From contig BNTT01000007.1 in the NCBI GenBank assembly GCA_025996815.1, positions 1-47,875 of the forward strand: DNA of 47,875 nucleotides, given 5' to 3'. Source of the stretch: Bacteroidia bacterium. GTDB lineage: Bacteria; Bacteroidota; Bacteroidia; Bacteroidales; Azobacteroidaceae. Below are positions 43,401-47,875 of this stretch, one piece after another; position 1 is the stretch's first letter, and every line of letters begins with the position of its first letter. The translations under genes and the position numbers were made by a program. A model generated the notes under the pieces. It was not told the DNA's origin. It made no database searches and saw only the letters and a program-made list of their open reading frames with translations.

Positions 43401-43684
43401 ATTCCACCCTACCGGCTGAGTATCAAGGAAAAACCTTGCCCAAACATTGGGAGGTGATGCTGCAACAAGTGTCGCCGGAACAGGGAATGCCCCATTTCAG
43501 AAACATCTATCTGTCTAATATTCAGGCACGCAACACCAACACATTCATAAATTGCATCGGCACAGAGCAATCGCCCATTCAAGAGGTGGAAATAAAAGAT
43601 TGCAACATCGAGGCGAAGCAATACGGAACGGTTCAATTTGCAGAACATTTCCGGGAAATAAACAACAATGTAATAGTAAAGTGA
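40463..43684 (+). CDS. Tandem GH28-GH28 polygalacturonase/rhamnogalacturonan hydrolase
   Basis: This 1073-residue exported protein (signal peptide near residue 20) has a beta-rich N-terminal domain (about 22-185) followed by two right-handed beta-helix GH28 domains, about 190-650 and 668-1073. Each starts with the same DFGA-(K/R)-GDG motif. Domain 1 has Asp366 in NRDG and Asp388-Asp389 in PWDDA; domain 2 has Asp854 in STDG, Asp875-Asp876 in CNDDN and ALRIKS late. These match the NTD, DD and RIK motifs of GH28; the GHG motif is replaced by GTESSGG and GSETSGD. The lack of a canonical GHG is common in rhamnogalacturonan-type and exo-acting members. The protein should hydrolyse galacturonate linkages in the backbone. 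It is the last gene of the operon, 4 bp after rhaM. Confidence 0.92.
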   Translation: MKKTINLVLFLAASCCCVSAQVGKLQLGDLPAINTQEFKGKANYSIGIGKGKIQVAVQSLRDTKGVIVEVVPAANTELTWSFGGGTKDDVFSVEGNAFTLYYGESMALRTIQGCVPPESQLQIIDNQSLTGRLPVLSGQKYYLCFYAQNAKADYNYFMLSDLFNKGTAVQPEMASEARNDVKIAASSGTINVKDFGAKGDGATIDSYAINAAIEAAAAQGGGTIYFPAGNYLSYSIRLKSHIRLFLDAGAKIIAAFPSATEGYDEAEANEHNRFQDFGHSHWKNSLLWAIGEEDITICGTGTIYGMGLTREESRLAGVGNKAISLKECKNITLKDIRMLHCGHFALLATGVENMTIDNLFIDTNRDGLDIDACRNVRIANCTVNSPWDDAIVLKASYGLGYFKDTENVTITNCFVSGYDQGSVANGTYLSTQPQAPDHGFNCGRIKFGTESSGGFKNIAISNCVFEHCRGLALETVDGGNLEDITISNITMRDIVNAPLFLRLGARMRSPEGTPVGKMRRILLDNINVYNADSRYASIISGIPGHAIEDVTLSNIRIRYKGGYSKDDAKIVPPENEKVYPEPWMFGTMPASAFYIRHARNIQFHQVYVDFMKEDGRPPFVLDDAVNIDIRDTNLPLPNTGNLPDWVQTVGAQTQPVAKYSVKANDFGARGDGITLNTSAIQKAIDACAKKGGGRVELLAGTYLTGALFLKSNVELHLGKEVTLKAVNRIEDFPEMPTRVAGIEMVWSAAIINVINQQNVAVTGEGTIDGDGKYLWDKYWEMRKDYDKRGLRWIVDYDCKRVRSLLVSESKDVTISNLTFLRAGFWTIQLLYSSYCTVDGVTIQNNMGGHGPSTDGIDVDSSHHIRIEGCDIDCNDDNICLKAGRDADGLRVNRPTEYVFIRNCITRKGAGLMTCGSETSGDIRYIYCTESKAIGTSAALRIKSATTRGGTVEHIYMNNVQTDSVKHVLNCDMNWNPAYSYSTLPAEYQGKTLPKHWEVMLQQVSPEQGMPHFRNIYLSNIQARNTNTFINCIGTEQSPIQEVEIKDCNIEAKQYGTVQFAEHFREINNNVIVK

Positions 43685-43691
43685 AAAAGTA

Positions 43692-45347
43692 TCAAATCAT
43701 CGACATAACAACTTTATTCTTCACAGGCAAGATGCGAAAAACGCATCCCTCTGCTTTTTTCACATTGCCTTCTTTGCAGGCTACGGTGTAGCCAAAACCT
43801 CTGTAAGAGGCTTTAAGATGATTGCTTGCTATTTCTTGGAAGGGCAATTCTTTGTTTGCGGCGGCTTTGAGTTCAAGTGCCCAGGCGGCGGCTTTTTTCC
43901 CTTTTGCGCAGGAAACTTCTAAGCGGTCTTCGTATAAAATGACACTGAATAATTGACCGGAAGTGGTTGGGAATTGCACTTGCATCACGTTTTTCGCAAG
44001 TTGGTTTACCGTTGGAGAGCCAAACTCCAACTCTTTCCCGTTGCCGTCCACGATGCGCAGACCGGCTAATTCGTTGCGCGAACTCCACATAAAGCCGTCC
44101 ACCAGCGGCAGTGTTGTATATACGCATTGGTCGGATGTTCCGGCTTTGGTGAGGTAGTCGGATTCGAAATTTTCGTTGAACAGATGGATGTCGCGAAAGC
44201 GAAACAAATGATTCGTCCACAGCAAGTTGGCGCGATAGTATCGACTGTTGAACCAAACGGTTTTGTTGCCTTCATCGCGCACGTCGCTCAATGCGGAAAA
44301 GGCGGTTGGCGGCGTCACCGCAAACTGTTCTTTAAACCATTTGCCGGATGCCTCCAGCGTTTCCACTCGCACCTTGTTTTGTTTCCGGAGCGATTCGAGC
44401 ATCGGGATTTGAATTTCAAGCCCCGTTTTCATTCCTGCCCACGTAAACGAATTTTCCTGTCCGGCTTGTGTGTAGTTAAAATTCAAAGTGGGGTCTTCCG
44501 TCAACGACCGTAAAAACCACTCCACCCATCGGCGGTCGGCACCTCCTTCTTTGTACACCGGCTCCAATGTGATAACCCCTTGCGCCATACCTCCCAATCC
44601 GTTGTCGTATTGATAAATAGGGTCGCTCCCCAACATTCTGAAAATGGGCACCGCTATTTGTGCCGCCTCATTTTGCGCCGGCATATAGGCGTTCTTTCGG
44701 CTGGGATAGTAGGCTTGATTCCAGTAGCCACCCCAAAGCGTATAGCCGTCGGTGCCGATTTGGTCTTTGCAATTGCAGGATGCCGTGATATGATATTTGT
44801 CGTACATATACGCCAGCGAATGGGCATCAATAAACCAGGAGCCAACCGAAGCGGGGTATTTTCCAAATATGGATTTGAATTTTTCCATATAAACGTCCAC
44901 CAATTTTTCGCGTTCTGCGGGCGAATAGCCGGTCGCGAAGCCAACATCGGCGTGCCAATCCCACGAATAACGACCGCGCCATTTCAGTCCGGCGGCTTCC
45001 ACATGCGGCTGTGTGATTTCCCACCAGGCACCAATTTCGCAGACAGGCATCGCATTGTTTTTCAAGAGTTTTTCATACCGTGGGTTAATCAGCGCATCGT
45101 ATTGCAATAGAAACGTGCCGGGCAGTTGATATGCGCTCAGTTGTTTCACCTGCTCAGCCACCGTTTCATACAGCACATCTTCGGTGACAGCGGCATCGCG
45201 CGGCTCCGATTGCCGAATAAAATTGATGATATTCACAATTCGCGGTGCCTCCCCCGTTTTATTTTTATTGGGAACAGCGGCACAAGTCATGCCCATTGTG
45301 CAAAAGATAGACACTAAAAGCAGTCTGTTTTTCAAATTCATATTCAT
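43692..45347 (-). CDS. Exported protein of unrecognised family, possible glycan-active barrel enzyme
   Basis: This protein of about 551 residues has a signal peptide ending near MTCAA. A start at 45347 is used because it gives a compact signal peptide and a normal leader behind the -7 box at 45371; 45356 and 45341 are alternatives. The body has conserved-looking aromatic and acidic segments (TFLLQYDALINPRYE, EIGAWWEI, RYSWDWHADVGFATGYSP, SVGSWFIDAHSLAYMYDKY) that suggest a (beta/alpha) barrel similar to deacetylase or GH57/GH38-like folds. A beta-rich C-terminal domain follows. I do not recognise the exact family. It is convergent with the GH28 gene, 7 bp away, and sits at the PUL edge, so a role in processing the same glycan is plausible. 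Confidence 0.6.
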   Translation of the reverse strand: MNMNLKNRLLLVSIFCTMGMTCAAVPNKNKTGEAPRIVNIINFIRQSEPRDAAVTEDVLYETVAEQVKQLSAYQLPGTFLLQYDALINPRYEKLLKNNAMPVCEIGAWWEITQPHVEAAGLKWRGRYSWDWHADVGFATGYSPAEREKLVDVYMEKFKSIFGKYPASVGSWFIDAHSLAYMYDKYHITASCNCKDQIGTDGYTLWGGYWNQAYYPSRKNAYMPAQNEAAQIAVPIFRMLGSDPIYQYDNGLGGMAQGVITLEPVYKEGGADRRWVEWFLRSLTEDPTLNFNYTQAGQENSFTWAGMKTGLEIQIPMLESLRKQNKVRVETLEASGKWFKEQFAVTPPTAFSALSDVRDEGNKTVWFNSRYYRANLLWTNHLFRFRDIHLFNENFESDYLTKAGTSDQCVYTTLPLVDGFMWSSRNELAGLRIVDGNGKELEFGSPTVNQLAKNVMQVQFPTTSGQLFSVILYEDRLEVSCAKGKKAAAWALELKAAANKELPFQEIASNHLKASYRGFGYTVACKEGNVKKAEGCVFRILPVKNKVVMSMI

Positions 45348-45370
45348 AAGAGTCATAATTTAAAATTATG

Positions 45371-45402
45371 CAAAGGTACAAAAATAATCGGTTATAAAAC
45401 AA
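45371..45402 (-). promoter_or_regulatory. Promoter of the unrecognised exported-protein gene
   Basis: CAAAGGTA at 45371-45378 is TACCTTTG on the minus strand. CAA at 45400-45402 gives a -33 TTG at a 21-nt spacing. The start codon lies about 24 bases downstream. Confidence 0.6.
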
Positions 45403-45429
45403 GCAAAACACTTATAGAACAAATGCTTT

Positions 45430-45987
45430 GTGGGATTTTTGCAAAACATTTGGTTGTTCAAAATAAATGTTGTAACTTTGCATCCAAAAACTTTGATTAA
45501 AAAAGAGTATGAACGACTAAAAAGCGACCCGAACTATACGGATGTTGCCTTCAATCCGGCAAATGGCGGGTTAAAAGCAACGCACAAAGAACATAGTTTT
45601 GACCCAAGCCCAAGCCCATTTGGCATAAATATGCAAAGAGGTGATTATGAAAAGAAAAGCCGCGATATTTTGTTTGAAAACGGGCACAAAGTTATTTTAC
45701 AATCTGAGAGAACAGAGGATAAATTAAAAGTATCAGACGGGTTTTTAGATGATAAAAAGTTTGATATTAAAGGTATTGAAACTCTAAATAATCGTAATAT
45801 TAAAGATAAATTATTTGCTGCAAGTAAGCAAGATGCGGAAACAATTGTACTTTATTATCCAAATGCTCAAGTATTTTCATCTGCTGAATTAAAGAAACAA
45901 GTTGATGCTTATTATAGAATTTCAACCAAAAAGAACATCAAATATATATATTATATTATTGATAATCAATTACATAAGCATATATAA
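45430..45987 (+). CDS. Orphan CdiA-CT-like nuclease (PD-(D/E)xK) toxin domain, start unresolved
   Basis: The open frame codes for up to 185 residues. The C-terminal part (HKVILQSERTEDKLKVSDGF, DDKKFDIKG, then a lysine-rich beta strand) has the layout of the PD-(D/E)xK-type tRNA nuclease domains found at the ends of CdiA and phage head-associated proteins in Bacteroidetes. The upstream NPANGGLKATHKEH linker is also typical of such modules. The longest frame begins with GTG at 45430, but a good promoter (TTTG 45449-45452, TAACTTTG 45473-45480) lies inside it, leaving only a TTG at 45493 or a Met at residue 67 as starts. It is probably a detached or 5'-truncated toxin module. No immunity gene follows. 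The family call is moderate and based on recall of domain architecture. Confidence 0.55.
   Translation: MGFLQNIWLFKINVVTLHPKTLIKKEYERLKSDPNYTDVAFNPANGGLKATHKEHSFDPSPSPFGINMQRGDYEKKSRDILFENGHKVILQSERTEDKLKVSDGFLDDKKFDIKGIETLNNRNIKDKLFAASKQDAETIVLYYPNAQVFSSAELKKQVDAYYRISTKKNIKYIYYIIDNQLHKHI
45449..45480 (+). promoter_or_regulatory. Promoter-like sequence in front of the nuclease module
   Basis: TTTG at 45449-45452 and TAACTTTG at 45473-45480 are spaced by 20 nt. If used, the mRNA begins near 45487 and the gene would start at TTG 45493, almost leaderless. Confidence 0.45.
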
Positions 45988-45992
45988 AAAAT

Positions 45993-46023
45993 TTGGCGGG
46001 CTTGATAACCCGCCTGGTGCCTC
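45993..46023. repeat. Structured direct repeat, copy 1
   Basis: TTGGCGGGCTTGATA, CCCGCC and TGGTGCCTC are shared with 46181-46210; the two copies differ by one inserted A and one C/T change. The GGCGGG/CCCGCC arms form a hairpin. Confidence 0.8.
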
Positions 46024-46055
46024 TAGGGCTATACCCTAATGGCACTGCAAAGGTA
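45993..46055 (-). ncRNA. Possible very short structured transcript (repeat copy 1)
   Basis: On the minus strand a TACCTTTG -7 box (46048-46055) is followed at once by a GTGCC...GGCAC stem (46041-46045 with 46017-46021) enclosing a TAGGG/CCCTA stem, and then by a GGCGGG...CCCGCC hairpin (45995-46014) with a T-run to its left. That is promoter, two hairpins and an intrinsic terminator within about 70 bases. No -33 box is seen, and the transcript is a prediction only. Confidence 0.3.
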
Positions 46056-46138
46056 CGAATAATTTTAAAAACTTCGCATATTTTGCAAGTAAAAACAGCG
46101 ATTTATGGTTAAACTTTGTTAAATGTTCAATAAAGTAC

Positions 46139-46168
46139 TTGTTATGCGAGTGCTTTTCGCTACTTTTG
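46139..46168 (+). promoter_or_regulatory. Promoter-like sequence in front of repeat copy 2
   Basis: TTG at 46139-46141 and TACTTTTG at 46161-46168 are spaced by 19 nt. Transcription would start near 46175, just before the hairpin of repeat copy 2, and run antisense to the 3' end of the T9SS cargo gene. No sense gene follows. Confidence 0.45.
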
Positions 46169-46180
46169 CAGAAAATTGAT

Positions 46181-46210
46181 TTGGCGGGCTTGATACCCGC
46201 TTGGTGCCTC
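46181..46210. repeat. Structured direct repeat, copy 2
   Basis: GCGGG at 46184-46188 pairs with CCCGC at 46196-46200 around a 7-nt loop; the sequence matches copy 1 at 45993-46023 in 30 of 31 alignable positions or close to it. A second small hairpin (GCC-GTAA-GGC, 46218-46227) follows. The rest of 45988-46293 contains no gene. Confidence 0.8.
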
Positions 46211-46293
46211 GCAACAAGCCGTAAGGCGTGCATTTTCCGACTTTTTATTTTCATATTCTCTATTCATTAAATTTTATCTTTTTCATTTTATCC

Positions 46294-47214
46294 TTATTTC
46301 ACGATTATTTTTTCTGTATGAACACTCCCATTTTGCAATCTGATTTTTGCCAAATAAACTCCGGCTATGGGAGAATGTTTGCTCAAAGCGTATTGCAACT
46401 CTCCATCCACTTTTATGCTCTGCAACAGGGCACCATTCAGATTATAAATTTGCAGTTGCTGCATGGGCAATGACGACACAATTAACCGATTTTCGGCAAT
46501 GTAATGAATGCTAACTGCCTCTCTATCTGCGGTTTCTATTTTGTTGGCACCGTTCCCCTTTTTAAGTGGACAATCCTTAAAATCCGAACTTAGCCAGAGC
46601 ACTTCATCGTTTTGAGAAAAACAAATCAATTTTATCCAATAGGTACACGCTGGTATTGACTCAATCGGGTCAAACAAACTTTGCGTACTCCCCATACCTT
46701 CTATCCAATACTGTCTAAAATAGGGGTCAAGTTCCCAATAGAAACAAAATCTTTTCCTTTCACTGCCTCCTATGCTAACATAATCAATCTCCTGCAAAGT
46801 ATATCCAAATTTATCTCCGATTTTAAGAGAGAAATCATATAGCAGCATATCTTGATTTTCAACATAATCATACAGCGCAATATAATGTGAATAGAATAGG
46901 TTGGTGCTGGCATCAGGTCTGAAATAGACTTTATCTGCATCTACATGGATAAATCCGGTAAGTTCCGAATAGTCTTGTTGTACGTCAGGCGAAAAATAGA
47001 GTTTACTTCTGACAATGCCATCAACAACGGTATCGCCCCGTAATGAATAACTAATATATTTGTCTTCGCGGGGTGGACTATCATCGTCAAGAGGTTCAGC
47101 GTCGGGGTGTAATAATTCCGTCCATGTTGCATTATCCAACGGGAACACCTCTTGCGAATATGAATGATGACTTGCAAACAGCAAGAACGTAGTAGCGAAC
47201 AATAATTTTTTCAT
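46294..47214 (-). CDS. T9SS type A sorting-domain protein
   Basis: This 306-residue exported protein has a signal peptide ending near SYSQ (residue 21). It has a beta-rich N-terminal region of unknown function. Its C-terminus is a type A sorting domain (LIVSSLPMQQLQIYNLNGAL, then SPIAGVYLAKIRLQNGSV and terminal KIIVK), so it is carried across the outer membrane by the type IX system. The start is the Met before KKLLFATTFLLFASH, a normal signal peptide. It is a single gene flanked by structured repeats on one side and a transposase on the other. No enzymatic motif was recognised. Confidence 0.85.
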   Translation of the reverse strand: MKKLLFATTFLLFASHHSYSQEVFPLDNATWTELLHPDAEPLDDDSPPREDKYISYSLRGDTVVDGIVRSKLYFSPDVQQDYSELTGFIHVDADKVYFRPDASTNLFYSHYIALYDYVENQDMLLYDFSLKIGDKFGYTLQEIDYVSIGGSERKRFCFYWELDPYFRQYWIEGMGSTQSLFDPIESIPACTYWIKLICFSQNDEVLWLSSDFKDCPLKKGNGANKIETADREAVSIHYIAENRLIVSSLPMQQLQIYNLNGALLQSIKVDGELQYALSKHSPIAGVYLAKIRLQNGSVHTEKIIVK

Positions 47215-47269
47215 GATTTCTAATTTTTATTATTTTGGTATAGGCGTTTAGGTCGCCCCAATAATTTGC

Positions 47270-47277
47270 TACCTTTG
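47270..47277 (+). promoter_or_regulatory. -7 element in front of the transposase
   Basis: TACCTTTG lies five bases before the transposase start codon, giving a leaderless or very short-leader mRNA. No convincing -33 TTTG at 19-21 nt. Confidence 0.45.
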
Positions 47278-47281
47278 TAGC

Positions 47282-47875
47282 ATGGAAGAAAGGATAAAAT
47301 TTATGGGAGTGAACTCAATCAATTTTTACAGACAGTTTCAAACGGATACAGATTGTTATCAATACTTGTCTGCCATCAAGTGGGAAGATGGCTACCGGTG
47401 CAAAAAATGTGGTAACACGACATTTTGCAGGGGCAAACAACCTTATTCTCGCCGTTGTAACAAATGTAAATACGATGAGAGTCCAACGGCAGGAACGATG
47501 TTTGACAAGCTGAAATTTTCCTTGCTGCTCGCATCTCATATTGTCTTTAAAATCAGCACAAAAAAAGAAAGGTATGTCCTCTTTGGAACTATCACAAGAG
47601 TTTGAGTTGCGCCAAAAGACCTGCTGGGAGTTCAAGTGGAAAATACAACAAGCAATGGCAAGTAGCCGACAAAACCCATTAACAGGCGAAGTTCATGTGG
47701 ACGAGTTTTTGATAGGGCAATATGAAGAAGGAAAGCAAGGACGTAGCCGCGATAGTAACAAACGATTGGTTGTTATTGCACTTGAAATCATTGACAGTGT
47801 GAGCGTAGGAAGGGCTTATGCACAAGTAATAGACCACGCTTCAAGTGATGAGTTCAGACCGTTTTTTGATGCATA
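47282..47875 (+). pseudogene. IS1595/ISXO2-type transposase, frameshifted and cut by the window end
   Basis: The first frame (47282-47605) has the N-terminal zinc-ribbon (CKKCG...CNKCK) and AGTMFDKLKFSLL of IS1595-type transposases, then leaves the family at KKERYVLF. The natural continuation (KKKGMSSLELSQEFEL, then the catalytic-domain start VHVDEFLIGQYE) is in the +1 frame and stays open to the window end. The break lies in a run of seven A at 47560-47566; six A would restore one frame. This is either a frameshift mutation, an assembly error or slippage used on purpose. The 3' end of the element is outside the window. Confidence 0.85.

Noticed and set aside
45993..46210. Integron attC sites or phage attachment sites
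   Set aside because: The repeats lack the GTTRRRY/RYYYAAC ends of attC sites, and no integrase gene is nearby.
46228..46473. An 81-codon plus-strand frame behind the promoter at 46139
   Set aside because: It is antisense to the T9SS sorting-domain gene, is almost all hydrophobic and aromatic residues from an AT-rich stretch, and has no support.
1..47875. CRISPR arrays, tRNA and rRNA genes
   Set aside because: No regularly spaced direct repeats of the right size, no cloverleaf with conserved T-arm sequence and no rRNA sequence was found.

Overview
The window is from a member of the Bacteroidetes, most likely a Bacteroidales bacterium that has a type IX secretion system (T9SS). The evidence is SusC/SusD genes, hybrid two-component regulators, TAnnTTTG-type -7 promoter elements, AT-rich leaders without strong Shine-Dalgarno sequences, and two proteins with T9SS type A C-terminal sorting domains. 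I cannot name a genus.

Layout. 1-4.8 kb: a structured leader and a 1438-residue secreted repeat protein (YDG/MBG-like and fibronectin-like repeats, T9SS tail). 4.9-7.2 kb: an AraC-family regulator, then a convergent death-on-curing (Doc/Fic) toxin gene coupled to a 339-residue DNA-binding protein. 7.4-24.3 kb: first half of a polysaccharide utilization locus (PUL): a hybrid two-component sensor/regulator (minus strand), then GH105, SusC, SusD and a second GH105 (plus), then a 1545-residue GH2-PL11 fusion (minus). 24.5-32.8 kb: a tight six-gene type I restriction-modification operon (minus), order hsdR, DUF6978-like, DUF1828-like, hsdS, PrrC-like anticodon nuclease, hsdM. 33.0-43.7 kb: second half of the PUL, a five-gene plus-strand operon of GH106, GH42, GH115, L-rhamnose mutarotase and a tandem GH28-GH28 protein. 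43.7-45.4 kb: an unrecognised exported protein (minus). 45.4-47.9 kb: an orphan nuclease-domain gene, two copies of a structured repeat, a second T9SS cargo protein and a frameshifted IS1595-type transposase running off the window.

How the genes fit together. The enzyme set (PL11 rhamnogalacturonan lyase, two GH105 unsaturated rhamnogalacturonyl hydrolases, two GH28 domains, GH106 alpha-rhamnosidase, GH42 and GH2 galactosidase-type enzymes, GH115, rhamnose mutarotase) points to rhamnogalacturonan I or a related rhamnose/galacturonate polymer with galactose-rich and perhaps glucuronate-bearing side chains. SusCD would import oligosaccharides, and the hybrid regulator would sense a periplasmic fragment and switch on the locus. 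A shared CCC...GTACAAA motif in front of the two PUL arms is a candidate operator.

The most interesting points are: the PrrC-like anticodon nuclease with an apparently intact Arg-Glu-His triad inside a type I RM operon that also carries two extra uncharacterised genes; a G11 homopolymer in the SusC signal-peptide region that could act as an on/off switch; the GH2-PL11 fusion; and palindromic repeats inserted in frame in the enzyme genes.
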